From Bacteroidales bacterium (GTDB taxonomy: Bacteria; Bacteroidota; Bacteroidia; Bacteroidales; UBA10428), in assembly GCA_016926205.1 (NCBI GenBank), contig JAFGPB010000003.1, forward strand, positions 1-41,780: DNA of 41,780 bases, given 5' to 3'. Every line of letters begins with the position of its first letter. Position 1 is the stretch's first letter. The notes beneath the pieces are model-generated. The model made no database searches and was not told the origin of the DNA. It worked only from the letters and a program-made list of their open reading frames with translations. Positions 1-8,910 of this stretch are shown here, in pieces. The position numbers were made by a program, and so were the translations under genes.

Positions 1-53
1 GTTGATTACATGCCCTTACAATTAATTGATAATTAATTATTAGCATGAGCCAT

Positions 54-92
54 AAAAAAACCACCGGAAAATGAACAAACCGGCGGTTTTTA
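54..92. terminator. Putative bidirectional terminator hairpin
   Basis: A run of A residues leads into a stem (61-67 pairing with 80-86, one mismatch, extended by flanking A-T pairs), with a T run after it on the plus strand and, by symmetry, on the minus strand. It could end a transcript entering from left of the window. The AT-only palindrome at 20-38 (two AATTAATT arms) lies just before it and has no assigned role. Confidence 0.5.
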
Positions 93-282
93 ATGAAATG
101 GTTTTATAATCAGATAATTACCTCCATACACATATTCATCACACCTATACAATTATTTGCAATTTTCAGTTAGAATTACATTCTAAAGGTAAAATCAACT
201 TTAGTCAAGAAAAAAGAACATTTTACTTGACATTATTACTCTGATGTTTTAACTTGTATTCACTTATAAAAATGAAATCATC

Positions 283-906
283 ATGAAAAATACTTCTTGT
301 CTTTTAGTCTTTCTTTGCATTCTTTTCAATGCTTATTCTCAGGATTATGACTTAGTTGTAACTACCAAAGGAGATTCAATTGCGTGTCGCATTGACAGCG
401 TTACAGATGCATCAATTTATTTTGAAATGAAACACAACAACCATTGGGTTCATACTAATATCAGTAGAGATGAAGTAATTGAATATAAATATGATGCAAT
501 ATTTAAGGTCATGGTTGCATTTAAACCTGGTACTTCATACATTGAGTCAGTATATAATGAGAATGATGCAAACCTGATGAAGGCACAGACACTTCAAAGG
601 TCGGGGAAAATAGTGACAATTGCAGGCGCTTCAATATTGGGAGCTACATTTTTGACGTTAATTGTTTTTGGAGAACATTGGGGATTTGAAGGAGTAGCTG
701 TGGCCATTTTCGGGGGTCTTGCAGGATTAGGTACGATGGCTGTTGGAGTACCAATGATTATAATAGGAAAGGAAAGAGCGAAAAAAACTAATTCCTTTAA
801 GAATACAGCATTTAATTCTATTACTATTGGCCTGAAGCCTTGTGCACAATATAATCTTATTACCCAAAATTATCAACCGGGATTAACACTCAGAATCCGC
901 TTTTAG
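283..906 (+). CDS. Hypothetical exported/membrane protein
   Basis: The product is 207 residues with a clear N-terminal signal peptide (hydrophobic core at residues 5-18, cleavage probably after NAYSQ). The next 60 residues read like a small beta-rich domain (LVVTTKGDSIACRIDSV) seen in secreted Bacteroidota proteins of unknown function. Two hydrophobic segments at about residues 108-128 and 135-160 are rich in Gly and Ala and probably span a membrane, separated by a short loop. The C-terminus ends in alternating hydrophobic/polar residues closing with RIRF, a pattern that could be a membrane-inserted or sorting end. No enzyme motif is visible. The gene stands alone in AT-rich DNA between a terminator-like hairpin and a gene-poor stretch. 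The function is unknown. Confidence 0.75.
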   Translation: MKNTSCLLVFLCILFNAYSQDYDLVVTTKGDSIACRIDSVTDASIYFEMKHNNHWVHTNISRDEVIEYKYDAIFKVMVAFKPGTSYIESVYNENDANLMKAQTLQRSGKIVTIAGASILGATFLTLIVFGEHWGFEGVAVAIFGGLAGLGTMAVGVPMIIIGKERAKKTNSFKNTAFNSITIGLKPCAQYNLITQNYQPGLTLRIRF

Positions 907-1044
907 ACTATTCTAAAATTATTTTTTTACAATCTCATATGATAATAAATAGACGCACTTCAAACCTTTAAATAATTTATGAGAATTTATTGATATGTGG
1001 GTTTGATAAATAGACTATTTATCTGCTAATTAAACTATATATAA

Positions 1045-1230
1045 TATTATGAGCTTCGGGCCTCCCAGCGTGCAACTGCTAAAATGCTAGGGGTATCCGA
1101 TATAACAATACGGAGAGATAATGCGATAAATGTCGCACCCGACCAACCACCTGGATTTGTTGAATCAGGACAAAGGAAAAACCCGGCCGGAGCCGGGCAT
1201 CATAAACTAACCAAACCCTATAAAATGTGA
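1045..1230 (+). pseudogene. Possible remnant of a helix-turn-helix gene
   Basis: An open frame of about 60 codons without a start codon contains RATAKMLGVSDITIRRD (around 1069-1119), which reads like the recognition helix-turn-helix of phage or plasmid replication/ParB-type regulators. The frame downstream runs through a GC-rich hairpin and ends at TGA 1228-1230, so the second half is probably not protein. It sits beside tRNA-Arg(TCT), a usual insertion site for mobile elements, so a decayed element is a reasonable explanation. This rests on one short motif only. Confidence 0.25.
1176..1197 (-). terminator. GC-rich hairpin with T run on the minus strand
   Basis: CCCGGC (1182-1187) and GCCGGG (1192-1197) form a perfect 6-bp stem around a four-base loop. 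Read on the minus strand it is followed by five T residues, the form of an intrinsic terminator. No intact minus-strand gene ends here, so it may be left over from a lost gene or serve a short RNA starting within 1200-1390. Confidence 0.4.
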
Positions 1231-1390
1231 AAGTGATTTTTTTCAAAACTGCATCAACAGCGAAAATGTTCCCAATATGTTCCCAATTAAAGCAGAAAAT
1301 CCCGTAAATACAGGGCTTTTTGAAGTTGAATCTTCAGAATAGTTCCATGTATTGGAAGTAATAGAACCACGTATCAAATTTTGTGCAAAT
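1231..1390. other. Gene-free stretch with short direct repeat
   Basis: Together with the two preceding entries this covers the roughly 530-base gap between the first gene and the tRNA. It holds a tandem TGTTCCCAA repeat (around 1268-1288) and an imperfect CCCGTA/TACAGGG stem near 1304-1318 followed by a short T run. No coding frame or known motif stands out. Its place directly downstream of a tRNA 3' end would suit an old integration scar, which cannot be shown from this sequence alone. Confidence 0.3.
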
Positions 1391-1430
1391 AAAAAACCAC
1401 TTCTGTATTATTATCTGTAAGTGGTTTAAT
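1391..1430 (-). terminator. Intrinsic terminator of tRNA-Arg(TCT)
   Basis: AAACCACTT (1394-1402) and AAGTGGTTT (1419-1427) form a perfect 9-bp stem with a 16-base loop. On the minus strand the stem is followed by a T run (1396-1391). It begins about 10 bases past the tRNA 3' end, as expected for a monocistronic tRNA transcript. Confidence 0.75.
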
Positions 1431-1436
1431 TTTAAG

Positions 1437-1510
1437 TGATTCCGGCGCGATTCGAACGCGCGACCCACAGCTTAGAAGGCTGTTGCTCTATCCAACTGAG
1501 CTACGGAACC
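1437..1510 (-). tRNA. tRNA-Arg (anticodon TCT)
   Basis: The minus strand folds as a complete cloverleaf of 74 bases. The acceptor stem GGTTCCG pairs with CGGAATC (one G-T), the D arm is GCTC/GAGC, and the anticodon stem ACAGC/GCTGT carries the loop CTTCTAA with anticodon TCT. The variable loop is short, and the T arm GCGCG-TTCGAAT-CGCGC and discriminator A are normal. CCA is not encoded. The gene has its own promoter upstream and a terminator downstream. It reads AGA codons. Confidence 0.95.
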
Positions 1511-1551
1511 GTGAAATTTGGCGTAAAAATTTAGCGCCTCGTTTTGATGTG

Positions 1552-1582
1552 CAAAAATATGATTTTTTTTAGCGCCGGCAAA
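1552..1582 (-). promoter_or_regulatory. Bacteroidota-type promoter of tRNA-Arg(TCT)
   Basis: On the minus strand, TTTG (1582-1579) is followed after exactly 19 bases by TATTTTTG (1559-1552), matching the Bacteroides sigma-ABfr consensus TTTG-N19-TAnnTTTG. Transcription would start near 1546, giving a leader of roughly 35 bases before the mature tRNA. This is the best promoter match found in the window and supports the phylum call. Confidence 0.75.
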
Positions 1583-1780
1583 GGTAATTGATTGCGATTA
1601 CCTTTGATTTTTAATCGTTGCCCGTACTGATTGAATTTTCACACCTGCAAATCATGCAATCCGGCAGATGTTCGCTGGCAACCAAAGGGTCTGGACGGAT
1701 ACTCCTTTAACATAAAACCAATTTATCAATCCTCATGAACATATTTTGGTTAAATCGTTCTGAATAAAAGATAAAAAAAT

Positions 1781-1788
1781 TACCTTTG
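1781..1788 (+). promoter_or_regulatory. -7 promoter box for the TPR/ribH operon
   Basis: TACCTTTG matches TAnnTTTG. A degenerate TTCTG at 1758 lies at -33 spacing. A start near 1795 gives a leader of about 20 bases to the ATG at 1814. Confidence 0.55.
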
Positions 1789-1813
1789 CGCACTGTTTGT
1801 TAACCGGTGACAG

Positions 1814-2503
1814 ATGAGCAAAAAGAAAAAACCCGATACCAATGCAGGCTTTGAAAGCGTTGAAAACGCTTTGACCCGAACTGAAAAGTACATAGAAGAG
1901 AATCAGAAAAGCCTGTCAATTATTATTCTGGCCATTGTAGTGGTTGTTGGCGGATATCTTGGTTACAAGAAATTATACCTGGAACCTGCCGATATGGAAG
2001 CCCATGCGGCCATGTACGTGGCGGAACAGTATTTTGACGTTGATTCGTTTTACCTGGCCCTAATGGGTGATGGCGCCAATTTTGGCATGCTCGATATCAT
2101 CGATGAATACGGTATAACCCCCGCAGCCAATCTGGCACATTATTATGCAGGCATTTGTTATCTCAGGACAGGTCAGTATGAAGACGCCATTGAACACCTT
2201 AAAGATTTCGACACGGACGATATTCTGGTTGCATCCATAGCTCTGGGTGATATCGGTGACTGTTATGCAGAGCTCGGAGATCATAAAAAAGCCCTTGCAT
2301 ATTATTTAAAAGCGGGTCAGCGAAAACAGAATTCTTTCACATCGCCCATTTTCCTGAAAAAAGCAGGAATCATTTACGAGGCAATGGAAGACTTTGAAAA
2401 AGCACTGGAAATCTATGAAGCCATTCAAAGAGAGTATCCTGAATCAGACATTGCAGCGGAAATGGATAAGTATATTGGTGCATTGAGGGTAAAAATGATG
2501 TAA
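1814..2503 (+). CDS. Membrane-anchored tetratricopeptide repeat protein
   Basis: The product is 229 residues. A lysine-rich N-terminus (MSKKKKPD) and a short helical stretch precede one transmembrane segment at about residues 35-55 (SLSIIILAIVVVVGGYLGY), so most of the protein should face the periplasm. The rest is TPR-like helices, for example NLAHYYAGICYLRTGQYEDA, DIGDCYAELGDHKKALAYYL and KAGIIYEAMEDFEKALEIYE. This type of protein commonly sits directly upstream of ribH in Bacteroidota, with 72 bases between them here, but it has no known part in riboflavin synthesis. It resembles the YfgM/TPR_21 family of periplasmic chaperone-like proteins. That comparison is from overall architecture only. 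A scaffold role in the envelope is an inference. Confidence 0.85.
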   Translation: MSKKKKPDTNAGFESVENALTRTEKYIEENQKSLSIIILAIVVVVGGYLGYKKLYLEPADMEAHAAMYVAEQYFDVDSFYLALMGDGANFGMLDIIDEYGITPAANLAHYYAGICYLRTGQYEDAIEHLKDFDTDDILVASIALGDIGDCYAELGDHKKALAYYLKAGQRKQNSFTSPIFLKKAGIIYEAMEDFEKALEIYEAIQREYPESDIAAEMDKYIGALRVKMM

Positions 2504-2575
2504 ATGAAATCCGTGCAGTTATTTTCATGATCAATGAGGACAAATTCCTGATGCTTTATTATTTATTTACCGATC

Positions 2576-3070
2576 ATGGCTACCGGACTTAAGGGATTAT
2601 CTTCATATGACAACAGTAAAATACCTGATGCAGCAGGGATGAGATTCGGAATTGTGGTGTCCGACTGGAACCAGGAGATAACCTATGCCATGCGGGACGG
2701 GGCATACAATACCCTGATCAGGCACGGGGCTCAAAAGAGCAACATCATCATCACTCATGTTCCGGGCAGTTTTGAACTGACATTGGGTGCAAAACTCATG
2801 GCCGATAACAGCAATTGTGACGCCATCATCTGTATTGGCTGTATCATACAGGGAGCGACCAGGCATTTTGATTTCATCTGTCAGAGTGTTACACAAGGCA
2901 TTACACAGCTGAACCTGACCTATGGCATCCCCTTTGTATTTGGTATCCTGACCACCAACAGTCAGGAGCAGGCAAAAGAACGCGCGGGAGGAAGGTACGG
3001 AAACAAAGGTGATGAGGCTGCAATTACGGCAATACAAATGGTTGCTTTGAAAATGAAGTTGGAAGAATAA
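2576..3070 (+). CDS. ribH: 6,7-dimethyl-8-ribityllumazine synthase
   Basis: The enzyme condenses 5-amino-6-ribitylamino-uracil with 3,4-dihydroxy-2-butanone 4-phosphate to lumazine, the penultimate step of riboflavin synthesis, in the cytoplasm as a pentamer or icosahedral shell. At 164 residues it has the usual family length. Visible family motifs are the substrate-loop VPGSFELTLGAKLM (about 63-76), the GCIIQGATRHFDFICQSVTQG segment containing the phosphate-binding Gly-Ala-Thr-Arg-His, and IPFVFGILTTNSQEQAKERAG with the catalytic-loop region. No other rib gene is in the window, which is normal because these genes are scattered in Bacteroidota. FMN/FAD from this pathway would feed the flavin enzymes of the pigment cluster, but no direct link is implied. 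Confidence 0.95.
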   Translation: MATGLKGLSSYDNSKIPDAAGMRFGIVVSDWNQEITYAMRDGAYNTLIRHGAQKSNIIITHVPGSFELTLGAKLMADNSNCDAIICIGCIIQGATRHFDFICQSVTQGITQLNLTYGIPFVFGILTTNSQEQAKERAGGRYGNKGDEAAITAIQMVALKMKLEE

Positions 3071-3080
3071 AACCTTTCAG

Positions 3081-4283
3081 ATGTTTAAAGAAGAAGATTT
3101 TGAGCAAATCAGGCCCTATTTTGATCATGAAGTTCATGCTGCCGTAAACCGGATCCTTACTTCTCCAATTTTTGAAAAGATTCTCAGTTATATCAGTCCC
3201 TATCAGGATACCCGTCAGTTCAGACCTTTGCTGGAAAAGACAAGCACGATCAGGGATTTTCAGAAAAACCTGATGCACCCTTTGGTCAGGAATATCATAG
3301 AACATTCTTCTGAAGAATTCACCGTTAGCGGCCTGCAACATATGCTGCCAGATACTCCGTACCTTTTTCTGGCAAATCACCGGGATATCGTGCTGGACTC
3401 GGCATTGCTGCAATTGGTACTGTTCGATAACGGCTTTGAAACCACTGAGATCACTTTCGGCAGCAACCTGATGACAAGTCAGTTTATTATCGATTTTGGC
3501 AGGCTGAACAAGATGTTTGTCGTCAATCGGGGTGCCAACGGAAGGGAGCTTTTCAAGAATGCCCAGCTGCTGTCAGCCTATATCAGGCATACGATCACGA
3601 AAAAGAAAGCCTCAGTCTGGATCGCCCAGAGAAACGGACGGACAAAAGATGGTAACGACAGAACTGAACCTGGTCTGCTAAAAATGTTAAACATCAGTGG
3701 AGCCCGTAATTTTAAACAGTCATTCAAAGACCTGAATATAATTCCTTTGACCATTTCCTATGAATTCGAACCATGCTGTGCATTAAAAATCAAGGAAACC
3801 ATCGTCAGGTTAAATGGTGTGCCCTATCATAAGAAACCCGGTGAGGACTTAACCAGTATCATAACCGGAGTGACTCAGCAAAAAGGCAGGATCCATTTGT
3901 CCTTTGGGAGGCCGTTGAATTCTTTGCTCGAAGAAACGGACAGGGTGAGAACCGTTAATGAGAAAATTAGCGTGCTGACCAGCCTTGTTGATTCAGAAAT
4001 CTCCAGACAATACAAATTATGGCCCAGCAATTACATTGCATATGGTATGCTTCATGATACAGATGAATTTGCCGGATTTTACAGCAGAAATGACCGGGAG
4101 AAATTCCTGGAGTATATGCATCAAGAGCTCAAGGAAATTGATATCGATGAACCTTTAAAACGCGAGCTTTTTCTGAAGATTTACTCCAATCCTGTCGACA
4201 ATATTAAAAAGGTCGGGATACCTGATACCAAATCCGGCTTACAAGACAACAGGGTAAAGAATCCGGAAAAGAAATCAGACTAA
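3081..4283 (+). CDS. PlsB/PlsC-type glycerolipid acyltransferase
   Basis: A 400-residue protein of the lysophospholipid/glycerol-3-phosphate acyltransferase superfamily. The catalytic His-Asp motif appears as ANHRDIVLDSALL (about residues 96-108), a variant with one extra residue between His and Asp that I recall from Bacteroidota acyltransferases. The later blocks, NRGANGRELF and DGNDRTEPGLLKMLN, correspond to the substrate phosphate-binding motifs. IIPLTISYEFEP matches the last conserved block. There is no signal peptide or convincing membrane helix. It probably transfers an acyl chain from acyl-ACP/CoA to a glycerophosphate lipid at the inner membrane. It starts 10 bases after ribH and is likely co-transcribed. 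The precise acceptor cannot be told from sequence. The C-terminal 60 residues are charged and not recognised. Confidence 0.8.
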   Translation: MFKEEDFEQIRPYFDHEVHAAVNRILTSPIFEKILSYISPYQDTRQFRPLLEKTSTIRDFQKNLMHPLVRNIIEHSSEEFTVSGLQHMLPDTPYLFLANHRDIVLDSALLQLVLFDNGFETTEITFGSNLMTSQFIIDFGRLNKMFVVNRGANGRELFKNAQLLSAYIRHTITKKKASVWIAQRNGRTKDGNDRTEPGLLKMLNISGARNFKQSFKDLNIIPLTISYEFEPCCALKIKETIVRLNGVPYHKKPGEDLTSIITGVTQQKGRIHLSFGRPLNSLLEETDRVRTVNEKISVLTSLVDSEISRQYKLWPSNYIAYGMLHDTDEFAGFYSRNDREKFLEYMHQELKEIDIDEPLKRELFLKIYSNPVDNIKKVGIPDTKSGLQDNRVKNPEKKSD

Positions 4284-4292
4284 AAAATCGTA

Positions 4293-4898
4293 CTACAGCC
4301 TTTTCAGGACGTAGCGTGCAACCGTTCTGCCAAGCATCGCATATGCTTCTTCGATCCTGTAACCCGTGTCAAAATCAAATCCGAATGCTCCCAATCCCTG
4401 ACAATTATCCACGGTTAGTACGGCCATTTCAGTACCTGTCGCAACTTCCCTGAAAATTATTTCAGCATCTATGAAAGCCGATTTCCTGGAAATGCCGACA
4501 TTATAACCGGGTTCGACGAAGGTGGTGTGCACAATCATTTCATAGGTCGCATCCTCAGCTGTCTGACTGCATTGGACATCAATTGCATCAATATTTTCAT
4601 TGAAGACTTCCTCAAACTTGGGCTCAAAACGGTTGGGACGGTCGCTAAGCCATGCCTCTTTCCACTGATCGCCCTTGCCGGGTTCATCATTATTGTATTC
4701 CTCTACCCTGTCGGCAAGATAATCTTCCTCATTTTCATATTTGCCTACAGATATATTGCTGTAATCATATTTTACGAGCAATGATTCCTGACCCACCAGA
4801 AAGTCAAATGAACCGCTTTCAAGATTGATCCTTTGGGCACTGACAGACAGAGCGGACAGAGAAGCAAGTGCCAATGCAATTGATAGAAAGTTTTTCAT
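4293..4898 (-). CDS. Secreted protein of unknown function
   Basis: The product is 201 residues with a textbook signal peptide (MKNFLSIALALASLSALSVSA, cut before QRINLESG). The mature part is acidic and has the look of a compact alpha/beta domain. Internal phrases such as ESGSFDFLVGQESLLVKYDY, YEMIVHTTFVEPGYNVGI and VDNCQGLGAFGFDFDTGYRIEEAYAMLGRTVARYV suggest a lipocalin- or DUF4136-like export protein, but I do not recognise a named family. It is convergent with the acyltransferase gene to its left with only 9 bases between the stops. It lies 121 bases from the MMPL fusion gene on the same strand. Whether it belongs to the pigment region is unclear. Confidence 0.75.
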   Translation of the reverse strand: MKNFLSIALALASLSALSVSAQRINLESGSFDFLVGQESLLVKYDYSNISVGKYENEEDYLADRVEEYNNDEPGKGDQWKEAWLSDRPNRFEPKFEEVFNENIDAIDVQCSQTAEDATYEMIVHTTFVEPGYNVGISRKSAFIDAEIIFREVATGTEMAVLTVDNCQGLGAFGFDFDTGYRIEEAYAMLGRTVARYVLKRL

Positions 4899-5019
4899 GG
4901 GATTGTGAATGTTTAAGTTATAAATCAGTTAATATCTATGATCAGGATTCTACATAGTTGTTGGATCCTGCGTTAAATATAGAACTAATTTAATCCATCC
5001 TGATGCACTTTGCAAATTT

Positions 5020-8000
5020 TTATCTGCCTTCTTGTGAACCAGCAATTCCCGGTCTGAGAATATAGATTAGGTTGGAGGTAAGCCTTGTATTGTCAATGAC
5101 CTCTGCTTTCATGTTGAACTGTTCTGCCAACGCAAGAATTTTTTTCCCGGAAATGAAGTAAAGCCGGTTATCGCGGGTCTTGTTGAACCTGAAACGCGTG
5201 GAAAAGAACTCGGTATAACGTGTGACCAGATGTCTTTTCCTGAGGTCTTTGTCGGCATCGCGGATCATGATCATCCCGCCCGGATTCAGGTTCTCAAAAC
5301 ATTTAACAAGCAGTTTCTCCTGTTGCTCTTCCGGTATGTAATGCAACACATCACTTAATATATAAACATCACTTCCGGGGAGCGGATAATGCACGGCATC
5401 AGCAGCAACAAACTGTATCCTGTCGTGCCTGGATATGCAATTGCCGGCCAGTCCGATCTTATCCTCATCATAATCAATCCCGAGGATCATTCTTTTGTCT
5501 GACACAAAACTCAGCATGTATGACATCATTCCGTAACCGCAACCGATATCGACAATGCTTGCCTCACGGGGAATAAAACGGTCATACAGCGCATAGTTCT
5601 TTTCCATCGAGAGCTTGATCCTTGTATACCATTCCAGAACGGGTCCCTTGTAAATATAATTGCGGATCAGTTTCTTTCTGAAATAGGAGGGTGTTTCAAG
5701 TTCCTCTCTGAGGTTTTGATATTCTTTCCTGTAAAATGCAAGCATGGATTTGGTACGTGCATGGTAGTCCTTTCCGAAAGAAGGATCATCTGCTTTCAGT
5801 CTCGGATAAATTGTAAGCCTGACGGATCCGCCTCTCAAGTGGTTCTCCCCTTTTGTCATGCACTCTCCCGCACCGTGGATCATCACGGGCAGGATATCCA
5901 GACCGAGTTTCTCCGCAAGTAAAAAAGCACCCTTGTGAAAACGCCTGATCCTTGAATCGTTAGACCTGGTGCCTTCCGGAAAGACCAGAATGGAATAGCC
6001 TTCATCAGCCCGCATTTTCAGTTTGTCAATGATCGCATCATATCCCTTTGTCACAGGGTAATAATCGAGGTACCGGATCACAAGGGCATAAACCGGATTG
6101 TTCCATACCCATTTGTTGGTCAGCACGATGATCTTCGGATGAAGCATGAGCAGCAGCAGCAGATCGATGTGCGACTGGTGGTTGCTGATCATGACCGAAG
6201 GTTGACTGAAATCTTCATTCCCTTTGTTGATGATTTTTTTGGCAACATGCGGCATGGCATAAACAGGCAATTTGCAGAAAAATGCCATGAACCTGTGGAG
6301 CAAGTATTTTTTCTTTGCAGTGGGGAACGGCAGTATGAACAGCATGAGGAAGATTACATTCAGGAGCAGGCTGCCGGCAATGGCAATTGTAAAACCGATA
6401 AAAGTAAAGAAGAGATCTGATAAAGTGACCGGCGCGACCCGTTTCTGTTCCTTTTTTGATACAAGCCAGTAAAACAATACAGGTTCGAAAGTATAGGAGA
6501 TCAGAACGACTGAAAGCAGTCCCACGATGGATATCAACGCAATGGAATGCAGGGCGGGATGTTTTGCCAGTATCATGACTCCGGTGCCGGCCAGGGAGAT
6601 CATGACCGAGATCAGGATGCAGGTCTTGTATGACAGCAAATTCGTGTTTTCGGTCTTGTACCCCTGCACCAGACCCTGCATGATGTAGATGCTGTAATCG
6701 ATACCGAGTCCCGTGATAAAAGATGAAATTATGATGTTGAATATATTGAATTTGATTCCGGCCATGCCCATAAATCCCAGGGTCCACACCCAGCTGATCA
6801 GTATCGGGATGAATGTGATGAAACCCAGCTCAATCCGTCCGAAAGCAAGGATCAGTACTGCAAGGATCAGGAGCAGGCTCACATTGGCAATCGTATTGAA
6901 ATCCTCACCCAGCGTATCAACAATACCGGACAGCATTGATTTTCTGTCAATCACAAAAACACCCCCGAACTCTGAAAACATCCGGGTAATGCTTTCCTTA
7001 TTTGTATCATCCACTTTGAGTGTGGTGATAATGGATGTAAGTCCATCGGCCGAACTGATATTGTCCACATAAAACATCGCTTCAAGCCTTTTGAATACGG
7101 CAGGGTCAAGAAGTGTGAAATCTTTGTTTATCAGGTTGTGAAATTCATGGAATGAACCAGGTTTAAAACCTTTGCGAACAGCCTCGTCCTCGAGGTAACC
7201 CAGAAATGTCTGCTTTTTTTCTTCAGTCCAGAAACCATACCAGCGGTTCAGTTTCTGCATTTGAAGTGAATCGGAAAGCAATACCGAACCCGGTGAACTG
7301 ATACCGCTGATCCTCCCCCTGGCTTTAAGCGCTTCCGCCTGATTTAATACCCTCTCATTATGTACCAGCGCATCCTGCAGATCTGTTCCGTAAGCCACCA
7401 CATATATGGAATTGAGCTTGTAACTGTTGATGTCGTTAAGATGCTCCTCGGCCTCAGCCAGTGCAGGCGTGACATAGTTCATCTTCATCATGTCGCTCTC
7501 AAATCCTACTTTTCTCATGTAAAAGAGAGCGATTAATGTATACAAAACCATAAATCCAAGCAGCAGCCTGTTTTTATGAAAGTTGTAGTTTGTGATGCGG
7601 TCAAGTATCCTTTCCAGAAAGTTTTTTTCTTCTGTTTCATCGGATTCACTTTTTGTCACTTCGAAAATATGGGGCATGACGACCATCGTGAAAAAAGCCG
7701 CCGTGATCACACTTATGGCGGCAAGCATCCCGAGTTCATTCAGCGATTCTGAGGAAACAAAAAGCAGGGCAAGAAATTCGAACGCCGTGGCAAATCCGCA
7801 GACGATGATCGGGAATGAAACGTCTTTGATGGTATTGATGACAGAATGTTTATGCTTGAAGTGCGTGGTAATGTGAAGTGCATAGTCCACTGTAATGGCC
7901 AGGATGACCGTGCCGATGCTCATGGAAATGACGGATATTTTTCCCTGTACCAGGAATATCACTGCCAGTCCCATCAATCCCCCGAAAATGGCGGGGAAAA

Positions 8001-8907
8001 AGATAAAGGGAAAAAGCTTCTTCCTTTTTATGGAAAAATTTATGATCAGGCTTAGCAATATCAGAGTAATCGTGACGGTAAGCCTGATGTCTTTTTTCAG
8101 TCTTTCCGCATTCGCAGCCGCTACGACAACCGTTCCGAAGTATTCAATATCCATATCCGGACCGCTTTCCACAAGGATTTTGCGGATCACATGATCGAGC
8201 TCCTTCACAAAGTCTGCATTTTCTGATGTGGCACTGGAAGGGTAAGAAGGAGTAATAAACATCAGCAGGTTTCTCCTGTCCCTTGAAAAAATGCGTCCGT
8301 CGACGATGACATAGTTTTCATCATTCTGGTATGCGCCCAGTCGGGCCAAAGCCCTGCTGCTGATACCTGCAGGATCTCTGATGAGCATCTCCTTTAAAAC
8401 AAAGCTGGCCGGTGACAATAAATTCCGGTACACGTCACCGATCATTTCCCGGACAGCCGTCCGCTCCAAAATGATGCTGTCAAGCTGTTCATAATCCGGG
8501 TCTTCAAGAAAGACGGGCAAACCTGAATACACGATATCAAACAGCTCACGGGTCATTGTATCCGGAATTTCATAGGTCAGTCCTGCCACATAGGGTTCAA
8601 ATGCTTTTGACCGAAGTGAATCGTTCAGCCGGTCGGCCGTTTTGATGATCTCTGATGTTTCCGGGGGATTGATTGTATCTTCGGACCTGACATTGATGAT
8701 GATTTTATCAAGGAATTTGGATTGTTCCACCACCTGTTTCACGATATCATCCCCTTCCCCGCCATAAATCATTTTTGTAATGTCTTCCTCAAACCTGATC
8801 TTCGAGGCAAGAAAAGCGGCCAGGGCAGTCAGCAGAACAAGGATGGCAAAGAGTAATCTGCGTTTTTTTCTGAATAAACTATATAGGAATAAAAAAACAC
8901 CATCCAT
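5020..8907 (-). CDS. MMPL exporter / acyltransferase / methyltransferase fusion
   Basis: A 1295-residue three-domain protein. Residues 1-870 are an RND/MMPL-type exporter: a helix at 13-35, a large periplasmic domain, five or six helices at about 270-420, then the same plan repeated with helices at about 445-465 and 680-830. Residues 880-1080 are a PlsC-like acyltransferase with the catalytic NHQSHID near 907 and FPEGTRS near 975. Residues 1100-1295 are a class I SAM methyltransferase with the SAM-binding VDIGCGYG near 1117 and the acidic GIDYDED that follows. In aryl polyene clusters these three functions are usually separate genes (exporter ApeM, acyltransferase, O-methyltransferase). Fused versions occur in Bacteroidota. 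It probably acylates and methylates the polyene product at the inner membrane and moves it across. It begins 3 bases after the GT2 gene ends. Confidence 0.9.
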   Translation of the reverse strand: MDGVFLFLYSLFRKKRRLLFAILVLLTALAAFLASKIRFEEDITKMIYGGEGDDIVKQVVEQSKFLDKIIINVRSEDTINPPETSEIIKTADRLNDSLRSKAFEPYVAGLTYEIPDTMTRELFDIVYSGLPVFLEDPDYEQLDSIILERTAVREMIGDVYRNLLSPASFVLKEMLIRDPAGISSRALARLGAYQNDENYVIVDGRIFSRDRRNLLMFITPSYPSSATSENADFVKELDHVIRKILVESGPDMDIEYFGTVVVAAANAERLKKDIRLTVTITLILLSLIINFSIKRKKLFPFIFFPAIFGGLMGLAVIFLVQGKISVISMSIGTVILAITVDYALHITTHFKHKHSVINTIKDVSFPIIVCGFATAFEFLALLFVSSESLNELGMLAAISVITAAFFTMVVMPHIFEVTKSESDETEEKNFLERILDRITNYNFHKNRLLLGFMVLYTLIALFYMRKVGFESDMMKMNYVTPALAEAEEHLNDINSYKLNSIYVVAYGTDLQDALVHNERVLNQAEALKARGRISGISSPGSVLLSDSLQMQKLNRWYGFWTEEKKQTFLGYLEDEAVRKGFKPGSFHEFHNLINKDFTLLDPAVFKRLEAMFYVDNISSADGLTSIITTLKVDDTNKESITRMFSEFGGVFVIDRKSMLSGIVDTLGEDFNTIANVSLLLILAVLILAFGRIELGFITFIPILISWVWTLGFMGMAGIKFNIFNIIISSFITGLGIDYSIYIMQGLVQGYKTENTNLLSYKTCILISVMISLAGTGVMILAKHPALHSIALISIVGLLSVVLISYTFEPVLFYWLVSKKEQKRVAPVTLSDLFFTFIGFTIAIAGSLLLNVIFLMLFILPFPTAKKKYLLHRFMAFFCKLPVYAMPHVAKKIINKGNEDFSQPSVMISNHQSHIDLLLLLMLHPKIIVLTNKWVWNNPVYALVIRYLDYYPVTKGYDAIIDKLKMRADEGYSILVFPEGTRSNDSRIRRFHKGAFLLAEKLGLDILPVMIHGAGECMTKGENHLRGGSVRLTIYPRLKADDPSFGKDYHARTKSMLAFYRKEYQNLREELETPSYFRKKLIRNYIYKGPVLEWYTRIKLSMEKNYALYDRFIPREASIVDIGCGYGMMSYMLSFVSDKRMILGIDYDEDKIGLAGNCISRHDRIQFVAADAVHYPLPGSDVYILSDVLHYIPEEQQEKLLVKCFENLNPGGMIMIRDADKDLRKRHLVTRYTEFFSTRFRFNKTRDNRLYFISGKKILALAEQFNMKAEVIDNTRLTSNLIYILRPGIAGSQEGR

Positions 8908-8910
8908 ACA

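Noticed and set aside
2603-3037. Antisense frame over ribH
   Set aside because: ribH has all family motifs; the antisense frame has none.
6215-6787. A 190-residue minus-strand frame within the MMPL fusion gene
   Set aside because: It lies in another frame of a long gene with intact domains and shows no family features.
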